Made by a program: the position numbers and the translations under genes
Notes under the pieces: model-generated
Seen by the model: the letters and a program-made list of their open reading frames with translations, nothing else
The model's database searches: none
Told to the model about the DNA's origin: nothing
Part shown: one piece after another, positions 9,110 through 18,786 of the stretch
Position numbering within the stretch: the stretch's first letter is position 1
Layout: each line of letters opens with the position of its first letter
From: CADEDH01 sp965216205
GTDB taxonomy: Bacteria > Actinomycetota > Acidimicrobiia > Acidimicrobiales > SZUA-35
Assembly (NCBI GenBank): GCA_965216205.1
Contig: OZ244139.1
Coordinates: 5,518,001 to 5,582,000, forward strand
Direction: 5' to 3'
Length of the DNA stretch: 64,000 nucleotides

Positions 9110-9403
9110 CTACCCCTTGCTGCGGGCGGCGACCCGCGACAGCGACACCTCGGGGAACAGCGCCGTGAACCGATCGACGATCTGGCGTTCCATCCAGCGG
9201 ACCTGGGCGGCCCACGCCGGGTCGTCGCACGCCACGACGAGGGTCCCATCGACCAGCTCGATCGGACGGGTGGCTCCGGCGGCCGCCGGTCCGACCACGT
9301 CCACCCAGCTGTCGGTGAGCCCGGTGATCACATCGACCGGTGGCGCGCCGAGGTGCTCGAGAAACAGCTCGAGCCCCTTGCGGAGGTGCTGGGGCTCGCT
9401 CAC
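9110..9403 (-). CDS. dciA: DUF721/DciA-like helicase-loader family protein
   Basis: The start is GTG 9403, whose GTGA overlaps the recF stop; the longer frame to 9943 is the antisense of recF. The 97-residue product carries the DUF721 core: a WVDVVGPAAAGATRP segment, then LVVACDDPAWAAQVRWMERQIVDRF, the strand-helix signature of the family. DUF721 proteins (DciA; Rv0004 in M. tuberculosis) help load the replicative helicase DnaB and normally sit between recF and gyrB, as here. At 97 residues it is essentially the bare domain, without the long disordered N-terminus of the mycobacterial protein. Confidence 0.85.
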   Translation of the reverse strand: MSEPQHLRKGLELFLEHLGAPPVDVITGLTDSWVDVVGPAAAGATRPIELVDGTLVVACDDPAWAAQVRWMERQIVDRFTALFPEVSLSRVAARSKG

Positions 9404-10485
9404 GGGAACGAATCCACCAGCGAACCGTCGTCGGTCAGCGACAGCACCTGATCGGGTGTGGCCGCCGGGGGGAGGGCCCCGGCGGAGGTGATGATGCTCT
9501 GGCCCGGCGGGAGGTTGCCGAGCAGGGCGGCGGCCCGATCCTGGTCGAGCTCGGAGAGCACGTCGTCGAGCAGCAACAGCGGCGCTTCGCCGAGCCGGTC
9601 GCTCACGAGGCGATGACCCGACAACCGCAGCGCCAACGCCAGCGTCCGCTGCTCCCCCTGCGACGCCTCGGTCCTGGCCGCGAGCCCGTCGAGGCCGAGG
9701 CGCAGCTCGTCGCGGTGTGGCCCGAGCTGGCTCACCCCCCGGCGAACGTCGTCGTCGCGTCCGGCCGCCAGCGCCTCGCCCAACGTGGACGCCGACCACG
9801 ACCGCTCGTAGTTCGCGGCGACCGGCGTCGACCGCCCGGCGAGCAACTCGTAGGCCCCGGCCACCAACGGCAGCAGCTCCCCCACCAGCCGCTCGCGGCG
9901 GACGGTGAGCTGCTCGCCCCGGTCGGCGAGCTTGTTGTCCCACACGTCGAGCGTCATCGACGCCGCCTCGTCGAGCCGGCCTTTCGACTGCCGGAGCAGG
10001 GCGTTGCGCTGTCGGAGGATCCTGTCGACGTCGGCGATCACCGTGTCGGCAGCCGGGTCGAGCGCGACGAGGATCTCGTCGAGGTAGGTCCGGCGCAGCG
10101 CCGGCCCCTCCTTGATCAGGGCGAGGTCGTCGGGGGCGAACACGGTGACCCGGACGGCCCCGAGGAGGTCGCGGGCTCGCCGGAGCCGCTGCCGGTTGAC
10201 CTGGGCCCGGGTCTTGCCCTTGACCAGCTCGAGCTCGATCAGCACGTCGCGCTCGTCGCGAACCCCCTCCGCCCGCACGACGGCGGCGGGGGTGCCGCGC
10301 CGGATCATGCTCTCCACCGGTGCCCCCCGGAACGATTTCAGTGTGGCCAGTAGGCCGAGCGCTTCGAGCAGGTTCGTCTTGCCGACGCCGTTCGGCCCGC
10401 AGATCGCGGTCAGGCCGGTGGCCAGCGGCAGCTCGAGCTTCTCGTAGGACCGGAAGTCGTCGAGCCAGAGCCGGCTGATCAGCAT
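9400..10485 (-). CDS. recF: DNA replication/repair protein RecF
   Basis: SMC-like ATPase that helps load RecA at single-strand gaps with RecO and RecR. The protein has 361 residues. Walker A is GPNGVGKTN at 30-38. The ABC signature and Walker B region read QGEQRTLALALRLSG and LLLLDDVLSELDQDR near residue 300, as in the RecF family. It starts at ATG 10485, 34 bp after the dnaN stop, and its stop overlaps the DUF721 GTG. The order dnaA-dnaN-recF-DUF721-gyrB is the usual actinobacterial one. Confidence 0.97.
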   Translation of the reverse strand: MLISRLWLDDFRSYEKLELPLATGLTAICGPNGVGKTNLLEALGLLATLKSFRGAPVESMIRRGTPAAVVRAEGVRDERDVLIELELVKGKTRAQVNRQRLRRARDLLGAVRVTVFAPDDLALIKEGPALRRTYLDEILVALDPAADTVIADVDRILRQRNALLRQSKGRLDEAASMTLDVWDNKLADRGEQLTVRRERLVGELLPLVAGAYELLAGRSTPVAANYERSWSASTLGEALAAGRDDDVRRGVSQLGPHRDELRLGLDGLAARTEASQGEQRTLALALRLSGHRLVSDRLGEAPLLLLDDVLSELDQDRAAALLGNLPPGQSIITSAGALPPAATPDQVLSLTDDGSLVDSFP

Positions 10486-10519
10486 CGTTCGCTCGCGGCC
10501 TGCCCGAGGGCGAGCCGGA

Positions 10520-11611
10520 TCAGGAGACCCGGACTGGCATCAGCAGGTAGAGGAAGTCGTCGACGCCGACCGCCCGCACCAGCGCCGGCTTCAACTCGTC
10601 GATCGTAGCCAGCTCGATCCGCTCGGACGGAGCGACCTCCACGCCCTCGAGGAGGTACTGGGGGTTGAACGCCACGACGAGGTCCTCGCCGGTGTACGTG
10701 CTCTCCAGGCTCTCCCTCGCGGTGCCGACATCCTGGGTGATCGCGACGAGCTCCATCCCGTCGCTCGACATCTCGATCCGGATCGGGGTCGACTCGCGGG
10801 CCAACAGCTTCACCCGGCGGAGGGCGTCGAGCAGTTCCTCGCGGTCGACCACGAGATTGTTGGGGTGCGAGTCGGGGATCAGGCCCCGGTAGTTCGGGAA
10901 GTCGCCCTCGATGAGGCGGGTGGTGAGCGTGACGGTGCCGACCTCGAACGAGGCCTCGTTGTGACCGAGCCGGAGCGTGACGTCGTCGTCCTGGGCCAGC
11001 ACCCGGTTCAGCTCGCCGAGCGCCCGCGATGGGATGAGCACGCTCTGCCCCTCGGCCAGTACCGACACGTTCGAGACGTCGCGCATGGCCAACCGGTACG
11101 AGTCGGTGGCGACGAGGCGGATGCCGCCCTCCTCGGCCGCCAGCAGGACGCCGGTGAGGATCGGGCGGGAGTCGTCGGCGCTGGCCGCCAGGACCACCTG
11201 CTTCAGGGCGGTGGCCAACTGCTCGCTGGGCACGGTGACCGGGTCGACCTCGAGGTCGTTGCCTCGGGGGAACTCGTCGCCGGAGATGAGGCGGATGCTG
11301 AACTCACTCCGACCGGCCCGGATCGTGAGCGATTCGTCCTCGGCCGCGAACGACACCGCGCCGGGCTGCACGGCCCGGACGATGTCGGAGGCGAGGCGGG
11401 CGGGGATCACCGCGAGGCCGTCGGACTCGCCGGACACGGTGACGGTGGTGGAGATCGTGAGGTCGAGGTCGCTGCCGGTGACCGTGAGCGCGTCGCCGTC
11501 GAGCTCGGCCCGGATACCCGATAGGCCGGGCAGGGTTCCTCGGGTGCTGACCGCTCGACCGGCGATGCCGAGCGCCTCGACCAGGACATCGCGTTCGCAA
11601 CGGAACTTCAT
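10520..11611 (-). CDS. dnaN: DNA polymerase III beta (sliding clamp)
   Basis: Ring-shaped processivity clamp, 363 residues. The start is ATG 11611 (MKFRCERDVLVEAL), preceded by GGGGAGCACACGCC, a good ribosome site; upstream in-frame sequence is not coding. Three repeated clamp folds are recognisable, with AVQPGAVSFAAEDESLTI in the first and FNPQYLLEGVE in the third, and the C-terminus DDFLYLLMPVRVS carries the MPVR motif of the partner-binding pocket. It lies 327 bp downstream of dnaA. Confidence 0.97.
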   Translation of the reverse strand: MKFRCERDVLVEALGIAGRAVSTRGTLPGLSGIRAELDGDALTVTGSDLDLTISTTVTVSGESDGLAVIPARLASDIVRAVQPGAVSFAAEDESLTIRAGRSEFSIRLISGDEFPRGNDLEVDPVTVPSEQLATALKQVVLAASADDSRPILTGVLLAAEEGGIRLVATDSYRLAMRDVSNVSVLAEGQSVLIPSRALGELNRVLAQDDDVTLRLGHNEASFEVGTVTLTTRLIEGDFPNYRGLIPDSHPNNLVVDREELLDALRRVKLLARESTPIRIEMSSDGMELVAITQDVGTARESLESTYTGEDLVVAFNPQYLLEGVEVAPSERIELATIDELKPALVRAVGVDDFLYLLMPVRVS

Positions 11612-11938
11612 GGCGTGTGCTCCCCGATCTCGATGAGTCCTGGCTCTGCGTGTGCTGTCCTCATGGCTGTCCTCATTACAACAGTCTTCCGTTCTCGAAA
11701 TGGCAGTAGTGGGTAATAGGAGCTGTGGAATGTGGACGGACCGGCGTCGCCCCAGGTCAACGACCCTTGGGCTATCCAGAGGCTCGATACCGCGTCCCCA
11801 CCGGATCGATGCAGCGGCGATCCCGATGGGGATAGCCCGCAGCGTATCCACGGCCCCGGGCGCTTCTCTGCACAAGATCCGCACACGGAAGACCACCGCT
11901 CGTCCACCGGTCTGTCCCCAGGGCCGGGTGCTCGCGGC
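11612..11938 (-). other. dnaA-dnaN intergenic region, weak DnaA-box-like sites
   Basis: This gap is where the mycobacterial oriC lies. I find only weak 9-mers here: CTATCCAGA at 11772 and GTATCCACG at 11844 (each 7/9 to TTATCCACA), and two poorer TGTGGA sites at 11724 and 11731. A perfect 11-bp direct repeat GCTGTCCTCAT occurs at 11654 and 11666, just ahead of a minus-strand -10-like TGTAAT (11675-11680) that could serve dnaN. No gene is visible. It may be part of the origin but is not convincing alone. Confidence 0.5.
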
Positions 11939-13393
11939 TCAGAACTCGCCGGCTTGGGCCTCGTTGCGAACCCGCTTCTCCAGGTTCATCACGTCGTTGT
12001 AGATCTGCGACCGCTCCTTCATCAGGGCCGAGATCTTGTCGCACGCGTGCATGACCGTGGTGTGGTCGCGCCCACCGAACTCGCGGGCGATGACGGGGAA
12101 GCTCAGGTCGGTCATCTGCCGGGTGACGTACATCGCCATCTGTCGGGTGATGACGAGCGGGCGCCGGCGGGACTTGCCGGTCAGTTCCTCGATCGTGAAG
12201 CCGAACTGGTCGACGGTGGCGTCGAGGATCATCGAGACGGTGATCGGCCGCGGCTGGCGGTCGGCGATGAAGTCGCCAAGGACCTGCTCGGCGATCTGGC
12301 GGGTCATCGTCTGCCCGTTGAGGGTGGCGAACGCCGTGACCTTGTTCAGGGCGCCTTCGAGCTCACGGATGTTGCTCGTGATGTTCGTGGCGATGAACTC
12401 GCTGACCTCGTTGGGCAACAGGTGACCGTCGCGATCGGCCTTCTTGCGGAGGATCGCCATCCGGGTCTCGATGTCGGGCGGCTGGATGTCGGTCAGCAGG
12501 CCCATCATGAACCGGCTCTTCAGGCGGTCCTCGAGCGTGGGGATCGCATCGGGTGGGCGATCCGAGGAGAGCACGATCTGCCGGTTCGACCCGTACAGGT
12601 CATTGAAGGTGTGGAAGAGCTCCTCCTGGAGCGAGTCCTTCCCCTCGATGAACTGGATGTCGTCGACGAGCAGGACGTCGATCTGCCGGTAGCGGCGCTT
12701 GAAGTCGTTACCAGACGAGTTCTTGATCGAGTCGACGAACTCGTTCAGGAACGTCTCGGTGGAGACGTACAGCACCTTCAACCGGGGATAGACGTCGTTG
12801 ACGAAGTGCTCGATCGCCCGGAGGATGTGGGTCTTCCCGAGCCCGGCCGCGCCGTAGATGAACAGCGGGTTGTAGGAACCGCCCGGCCGTTCCGCCACCG
12901 ACAGGGCGGCGGCGTGGGCGAACCGGTTGGACGGACCGATCACGAAGCCGTCGAACGTGTAGCGGTGGGTGGGATCGGTGAGCGAGTCGGCGTCGAGCGA
13001 ATCGAGACCGGTCCGCCCGTTGGCCCCGTGGGGACCGGGGACCGCCACGGTGGCCTGGTCGAGCCCGGTCATGTCGGCGGCGGGGCTGCGCCGGGTGAGA
13101 TCGATGTCGGGCTCGGCCACCTCCGCTGCGGCGTCGAACAGGGTCGGCAGCATGAGCTGGAAGTCGACGGTGATGTCATGACCTGCCGCCTCGGCCACCG
13201 CGTCCTCGACGAGTGGCCGGTAGCGGCCGTCGAGCTTGTCGCGGATGATCCCGTTCGGGAGGCCGAGCACGAACCGATCATCGGTCAGCTCGACGGGCGC
13301 GACGCGGGCGAAGGTGCTTTGCCAAACTCCATCGGAAACTTGGCTCCGGAGCAGATCGGACGCATCTGTCCACAATTGCTCGGCTGCTAACAC
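11939..13393 (-). CDS. dnaA: Chromosomal replication initiator DnaA
   Basis: The start is GTG 13393 (MLAAEQLWTD), with GGAGG six bases upstream; the longer frame runs into non-coding sequence. The protein has 484 residues. Domain I is at 1-85 and a linker rich in Asp/Ala at 85-140. The AAA+ domain carries Walker A GAAGLGKTH at 181-189 and Walker B VLLVDDIQFIEGK. Domain IV has the DnaA signature GGRDHTTVMHACDKI, which contacts the DnaA box. DnaA melts oriC and recruits the helicase; dnaB and a DciA-like gene are also in this window. DnaA-box-like sites lie in and upstream of its 5' end. Confidence 0.98.
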   Translation of the reverse strand: MLAAEQLWTDASDLLRSQVSDGVWQSTFARVAPVELTDDRFVLGLPNGIIRDKLDGRYRPLVEDAVAEAAGHDITVDFQLMLPTLFDAAAEVAEPDIDLTRRSPAADMTGLDQATVAVPGPHGANGRTGLDSLDADSLTDPTHRYTFDGFVIGPSNRFAHAAALSVAERPGGSYNPLFIYGAAGLGKTHILRAIEHFVNDVYPRLKVLYVSTETFLNEFVDSIKNSSGNDFKRRYRQIDVLLVDDIQFIEGKDSLQEELFHTFNDLYGSNRQIVLSSDRPPDAIPTLEDRLKSRFMMGLLTDIQPPDIETRMAILRKKADRDGHLLPNEVSEFIATNITSNIRELEGALNKVTAFATLNGQTMTRQIAEQVLGDFIADRQPRPITVSMILDATVDQFGFTIEELTGKSRRRPLVITRQMAMYVTRQMTDLSFPVIAREFGGRDHTTVMHACDKISALMKERSQIYNDVMNLEKRVRNEAQAGEF

Positions 13394-13856
13394 AGTGCCT
13401 CCACCAGCGGTTTCTCCCCAATCCCCACAGGTCTGTCCACAAATCGCCAAGCTGATTCGTCTGGTGGCGGTTAACGAGGAATCAGCTGGTCGCCCTGACC
13501 GTGCGGGATTCGTGTCGCCCTCGGAGAGCGGCGCTGCCCTTCGAGGTGGACCGACGGTAGCACTGACCGGACCGCCCGCCCACCCCTCGCTGTGGAAAAG
13601 GTGGTTGTGCCCTGTGGGCCGGGTACGATCGGGACAGCGGCCCGAGTTCCGTGCAAGCCCGTTTGGCAGTCGCTCTGCAGGCTTGTGGGCGAGGTGCCGA
13701 CGTCGAGAGAGGTGCGTTCGCCCCTTCGCTCGCCACTGACTCCCGCTCCCGGCCGATTGCAGTAGCCGACCGGAGGCGGGCGGCAGGTAGGGCCGGGCCT
13801 GGGCGGTCACCTGGAGCCAATCGGAGCCGGGACCGGCCCGTAGGGAGTGTCGTTTC
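13394..13856. other. dnaA-rpmH intergenic region with DnaA-box-like sites, candidate oriC part
   Basis: This 463-bp gap between the divergent dnaA and rpmH carries CTGTCCACA at 13433 (8/9 to the actinobacterial TTGTCCACA) and TGTGGAAAA at 13591 (reverse TTTTCCACA, 8/9). A third copy, CTGTCCACA, sits at 13366 inside the dnaA 5' end. A perfect 9-bp inverted repeat AGCTGATTC/GAATCAGCT spans 13450-13458 and 13479-13487. A plus-strand -10-like TACGAT at 13624 could serve rpmH, giving a leader of about 220 nt. GGGAG precedes the rpmH GTG. No gene is visible. Confidence 0.55.
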
Positions 13857-13991
13857 GTGAAGCGTACCTTTCAGCCCAACAACAGGAAGCGTGCCCACAA
13901 GCACGGCTTCCGTGCCAGGAAGGCCACCCGCGGAGGTCGTGCAGTCCTTCGGGCCCGTCGGGCCAAGGGGCGGGCTCGCCTGAGTGCGTGA
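13857..13991 (+). CDS. rpmH: 50S ribosomal protein L34
   Basis: Very basic 44-residue protein, MKRTFQPNNRKRAHKHGF then RARRAKGRARLSA, the invariant L34 pattern. It starts with GTG at 13857 behind TAGGGAGTGTC. The stop overlaps the rnpA start (GTGA). It is too short for many ORF finders but unmistakable. L34 is a late-assembling large-subunit protein; rpmH next to rnpA and divergent from dnaA is conserved in bacteria. Confidence 0.97.
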   Translation: MKRTFQPNNRKRAHKHGFRARKATRGGRAVLRARRAKGRARLSA

Positions 13992-14359
13992 TCGCCGGAA
14001 TCCGGAGTCGGGCGGTCTTCGCCGAGTTGCGGCACGAGGGGCATCGGGTGCGTTGTGGTGCGGTCCGGATGACGTTCCGCCCACAGCCTGACCCCGACCC
14101 GACCGTCGCGTTCGCCTTCGGGCGGAAGTTCGGCAACGCCGTGGAGCGGAACCGCGCCCGGCGACGGCTCCGGGCTGCGTTCGGCGAGATGTGGAACCCC
14201 GTCGAGGGACCGCAGGGCGCCTTCCTCATCGCCGGCAACCGCTCGGTCCTGACCGACAGCTACCCCAGCCTCCTCGCCAGCGTGGACGACTGCCTCGCGG
14301 AGCTCCGTCGACGGGTCGGCGCCACCGACCGACGGTCCCTGGCGAGGAGCACGCCGTGA
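13988..14359 (+). CDS. rnpA: Ribonuclease P protein component
   Basis: Protein cofactor of RNase P, which matures tRNA 5' ends. The protein has 123 residues from GTG 13988, overlapping the rpmH stop by four bases. The family signature FGRKFGNAVERNRARRRL, with the RNR motif that contacts the RNA subunit, is at about residues 45-62. It is followed by the expected helix and a C-terminal strand. Its own stop overlaps the yidD start, so rpmH-rnpA-yidD-yidC are translationally coupled. Confidence 0.95.
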   Translation: MIAGIRSRAVFAELRHEGHRVRCGAVRMTFRPQPDPDPTVAFAFGRKFGNAVERNRARRRLRAAFGEMWNPVEGPQGAFLIAGNRSVLTDSYPSLLASVDDCLAELRRRVGATDRRSLARSTP

Positions 14360-14576
14360 AGCCGCTGCTCAGCAGAATCTTCCTGACCGCGATCCGCTGG
14401 TATCAGGCGACCGCGGTGGTGCGTCGGCCGCGGTGTCGTTACATCCCAACCTGCTCGCAGTACGCCGCGGAGGCGATCGAGAGCCACGGCCCGGGCAAGG
14501 GCCTGTGGCTGGCGCTCCGCCGCCTTTCCCGTTGCCACCCGTTCGGTTCGTTCGGGTTCGACCCGGTGCCGGAGCC

Positions 14577-14580
<4 letters not shown>
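14356..14580 (+). CDS. yidD: Membrane protein insertion efficiency factor YidD
   Basis: A 74-residue protein from GTG 14356 (GTGA overlap with rnpA). It carries the YidD motif CRYIPTCSQYAAEAIESHG with its conserved cysteines and ends RCHPFGSFGFDPVPEP, the standard C-terminal tail. YidD is a membrane-associated amphipathic helper of YidC. The yidC ATG overlaps its stop as ATGA. Confidence 0.95.
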
Positions 14581-15881
<1,301 letters not shown>

Positions 15882-15887
15882 CCACGC

Positions 15888-17057
15888 GTGGAATGGGTCA
15901 ACATCACAGCCAAGACGCTGCCGGAAGCGATCGATCTGGCGCTCGACAACCTCGGCGTCGACGAGGCCGAGGCCGAGATCGAGGTGCTGGAGGAGCCGAA
16001 GCAGGGTCTGTTCGGGCGGGTTCGTGGCAACGCCCGGGTGCGGGCACGGGTGAAGCCGAGGAGCACGAGACCGAAGGTTGACCGGGGACGGAACCGGAAG
16101 CGCCGGAGCGAGGGCGGCCGCGACGGCGGATCGGGCGGCACGCGCGGGCGAGGCAGGAGCAGGTCCGGATCGGGCGGCAAGGATCAGGGCGCGAGCGATG
16201 GGTCGGCAGACCGGCAGAAGAGCAGTGCCGCCAGCGGAAGCGCCGATGGGGGAGGCGACAGCCGCGACGGGCGTGGCCAGGATGCGGATGGGCGGAGCGG
16301 AGGCCGCGACGGCAACCGCGGACGGAAGCGCAATCGCGATCGCGGTGGTCGCAAGTCGCAGGACGAGACCGGCAAGGTGCCCGTCGAGGAGGCAAGCATG
16401 GACGAAGTGTCGGAACAGCTCGAGACGTTCCTCACCGGTCTCACCGAGGCGTTCGGTTTCGAGGGCGGCGTGACCGTGAGCGAGGACGACGGTGGTCTCC
16501 TCGCCTCCGTCGACGGCCGGCACGGCCTGATGGTGGGACCGAAAGGTCGCACCCTCGACGCCATCCAGGAGCTGACCCGGGTCACCGCCCAGCGGAGCGC
16601 TCCCAGCAACATCCGGATCAAGGTGGATGTGGGCGGTTATCGGGCCCTGCGCCGGGATGCGCTGGTGACGTTCGCCCTCGAGGCAGCCGAGGAGGCGAAG
16701 GGTGACGGCAAGGAGCGGTCGCTCGAACCGATGAACTCGGCCGACCGGAAGGTCGTGCACGATGCGCTGAGCGACGTCGACGACGTGGAGACCCGCTCGG
16801 CAGGAACGGAGCCTCGGCGGCGGGTGGTCGTCGTGCCCCTGGCCGGCGCGTCGGACGAAGCCGACGACGCGATCGATGACGACACCACCGACGACGCGAT
16901 CGATGACACGGCTGACGGCACGGCTGACGACACGGCCACGGCGACCGACGATGTCGCCGGTGAGGACGTCGAGCCGGGCCCTGACGCGGACGATGACGCC
17001 GATGCGGCGGAGGGCGAGGCCGCAGTCGACGAGTCCGAGTCGGTTGGCAGCCAGTAG
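15888..17057 (+). CDS. jag: Jag/KhpB RNA-binding protein
   Basis: The protein has 389 residues from GTG 15888, preceded by GGAAGAGG. The Jag-N domain MEWVNITAKTLPEAIDLAL leads to GLFGRVRGNARVRARVK, then a long Gly/Arg/Ser-rich linker (about 65-165). A KH domain follows, including GRHGLMVGPKGRTLDAIQEL (GxxG loop, PKGR) at about 205-225. The R3H region is MNSADRKVVHDAL with DVETRSAGTEPRRR. It ends in a 65-residue Asp/Glu-rich tail that is unusual for the family. Jag/KhpB proteins bind RNA and influence cell elongation and division. It follows yidC at 6 bp, the common order. Confidence 0.93.
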   Translation: MEWVNITAKTLPEAIDLALDNLGVDEAEAEIEVLEEPKQGLFGRVRGNARVRARVKPRSTRPKVDRGRNRKRRSEGGRDGGSGGTRGRGRSRSGSGGKDQGASDGSADRQKSSAASGSADGGGDSRDGRGQDADGRSGGRDGNRGRKRNRDRGGRKSQDETGKVPVEEASMDEVSEQLETFLTGLTEAFGFEGGVTVSEDDGGLLASVDGRHGLMVGPKGRTLDAIQELTRVTAQRSAPSNIRIKVDVGGYRALRRDALVTFALEAAEEAKGDGKERSLEPMNSADRKVVHDALSDVDDVETRSAGTEPRRRVVVVPLAGASDEADDAIDDDTTDDAIDDTADGTADDTATATDDVAGEDVEPGPDADDDADAAEGEAAVDESESVGSQ

Positions 17058-17691
17058 AGCCCAGCTCACCGAGATCCTCCACGAGTCCCGTCGGCTCGGC
17101 CTCCTCGGGCCGGGCGATGTGGGACCTCATGTCGACCACGGCGTCGCGTTCGGGGAGGCGCTCCTCGACGGACGCGACGACGCGCTGCTCGTAGCCGACC
17201 TCGGCTCGGGCGGAGGGATCCCAGCCCTGCCGATGGCCTGCCGTTTCGAGCGGATGCGGTTCGTGCTGATCGACGCTGCGGCGAAGCGGACCGCCTTCCT
17301 CGTGTGGGCGGTGGTGCAGTTGGCCCTGCAGGAGCGGGTGACGGTGGTGCGGGGCCGAGCAGAGGAGCTCGGCCACGACCCGGAGCACCGCTTCGCCTAC
17401 GACGGGGTCGTGGCGAGGAGTTTCGGCCCCCCTTCGAGCACGCTGGAGTGCGCCGCTCCCCTGCTCCGGCCCGGTGGTCGCTGCGTGATCAGCGAACCGC
17501 CAGGAGGCCGGTCGTGGCCGGCCGACGAGCTGGCCACCCTCGGTCTGACCTCGTACCCCGGCGCAACCGGTTACGCGATCTTCGAGCGAACCGGCGTGGT
17601 TGGGGAGGACTATCCGCGACCCCGGCGGGCGCAGCGAGCGCGCCCGGTGGTCACGCCGGACGGAGGGGTCAGCGGGTCGTCGAGCGGCTGA
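17044..17691 (+). CDS. rsmG: 16S rRNA (guanine-N7) methyltransferase RsmG
   Basis: SAM-dependent enzyme that methylates G527 of 16S rRNA (E. coli numbering); also called GidB. The SAM motif VADLGSGGGIPALPMA and the following LIDAAAKRTAFLVWAV are diagnostic, and SFGPPSSTLECAAPLLRPGG fits the C-terminal half. The best start is TTG 17044, which overlaps the jag end by 14 bp; the ribosome site is weak. That gives 215 residues, the usual family size. It sits between jag and parA as in mycobacteria (Rv3919c). Confidence 0.92.
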   Translation: MAASRAQLTEILHESRRLGLLGPGDVGPHVDHGVAFGEALLDGRDDALLVADLGSGGGIPALPMACRFERMRFVLIDAAAKRTAFLVWAVVQLALQERVTVVRGRAEELGHDPEHRFAYDGVVARSFGPPSSTLECAAPLLRPGGRCVISEPPGGRSWPADELATLGLTSYPGATGYAIFERTGVVGEDYPRPRRAQRARPVVTPDGGVSGSSSG

Positions 17692-17961
17692 CCGAGGGCG
17701 TGCGCCGGCGGGGCGCTGCTGGGTCGGCCGACGCGTGAGGATCGCCGGTCGGTCGCCGATGCTGGGGGGTCGAATCCCTGGTGCGGGAGATCGCCTACGA
17801 TTGAGGTAGGAGGCGCCACGAGGGGCCTGACGAGAGCGAGTGTGTCCGATGCGGAGGACTACCGTCGAGTTGTCGAAGCGGTTCGCTATGGCCGGTGGTC
17901 GACTGCGGGTTGGTGTTCTGCGGTGGGACGGTCAGGATGGCGGCGACCAGGAGGAGCGAGG
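17692..17961 (+). other. rsmG-parA spacer, promoter region candidate
   Basis: A 270-bp gap. A TACGAT -10-like hexamer at 17797-17802 may start parA transcription. The parA frame is open from GTG 17842, but the stretch to 17961 is not ParA-like and a much better ribosome site lies just before 17962. Nothing else is seen. Confidence 0.35.
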
Positions 17962-18786
17962 TTGACTACGTTGGAATCCAGCGACAAGGCGGCTGCAGGT
18001 TCGACGACCGACGGCGCCCGCCTGATCGCAGTGGCGAACCAGAAGGGCGGTGTCGGTAAGACGACGACCGCCGTGAACCTCGGCGCGGCGGCGGCTGAGC
18101 TGGGCCATCGCGTGCTCATCATCGACCTCGACCCGCAGGGCAACGCCAGTACCGGCCTGGGAATCAATCCGCGGACGCTGCAGTCGTCGATGTACGACGT
18201 GCTGCTCCACGACGTGCCGATGGACGATGCCATCGAGGCCGCCGCGGTGAAGAACCTCTTCCTGGCCCCAGCGAACTTGGATCTCGCCGGTGCCGAGATC
18301 GAGTTGGTTCCGGCGTTCAGCCGGGAGATGCGGCTGAAGAACGCCGTGGCCAAAGTGCGCGACGACTTCGACATGGTCTTGATCGACTGCCCGCCGTCGC
18401 TGGGATTGCTGACCGTGAACGCATTCGCGGCGGCCACGGAGGTGCTGGTACCGATCCAGTGCGAGTACTACGCGCTCGAGGGGCTGGGTCAGCTCCTGAG
18501 AAACGTCGATCTCGTACAGCGGAACCTGAACTCGGAGCTGCACCTCTCGCACATCGTGCTGGTCATGTTCGACGCTCGGACCAACCTGGCCAGTCAGGTG
18601 GCGACCGAGGTACGGGAGCACTTCGGCGACCTGGTGTGCCAGACGGTGATCCCGAGAACCGTTCGCTTGTCGGAGGCCCCGAGTTTCGGCCAGCCGATCA
18701 CCGTGTTCGACACCGCCTCGCGGGGCGCCCTCTCGTACCGGGATCTCGCCCGTGAGGTGGCGGGCGAACCGCCAGTGAGGCACTGA
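17962..18786 (+). CDS. parA: Chromosome partition ATPase ParA (Soj)
   Basis: The start is TTG 17962 because AGGAGG lies seven bases upstream; GTG 17842 would add 40 non-homologous residues. The protein has 274 residues. The deviant Walker A is NQKGGVGKTTTAVNL, followed by LIIDLDPQGNASTGLG (Walker A') and DMVLIDCPPSLGLLTVNA (Walker B). ParA forms an ATP-dependent gradient on the nucleoid that moves ParB-parS complexes. The stop overlaps the probable parB start, and parS lies after parB, so the ParABS set is complete. Confidence 0.97.
   Translation: MTTLESSDKAAAGSTTDGARLIAVANQKGGVGKTTTAVNLGAAAAELGHRVLIIDLDPQGNASTGLGINPRTLQSSMYDVLLHDVPMDDAIEAAAVKNLFLAPANLDLAGAEIELVPAFSREMRLKNAVAKVRDDFDMVLIDCPPSLGLLTVNAFAAATEVLVPIQCEYYALEGLGQLLRNVDLVQRNLNSELHLSHIVLVMFDARTNLASQVATEVREHFGDLVCQTVIPRTVRLSEAPSFGQPITVFDTASRGALSYRDLAREVAGEPPVRH

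Noticed and set aside
11612..11938. Calling the dnaA-dnaN gap the definite oriC
   Set aside because: Only weak DnaA-box matches are present, and two other intervals in the window have better ones.
17762..17786. tRNA T-arm-like GGGGGGTCGAATCCCT
   Set aside because: No acceptor, D or anticodon arm can be built around it, and the T-loop lacks the TTC start.
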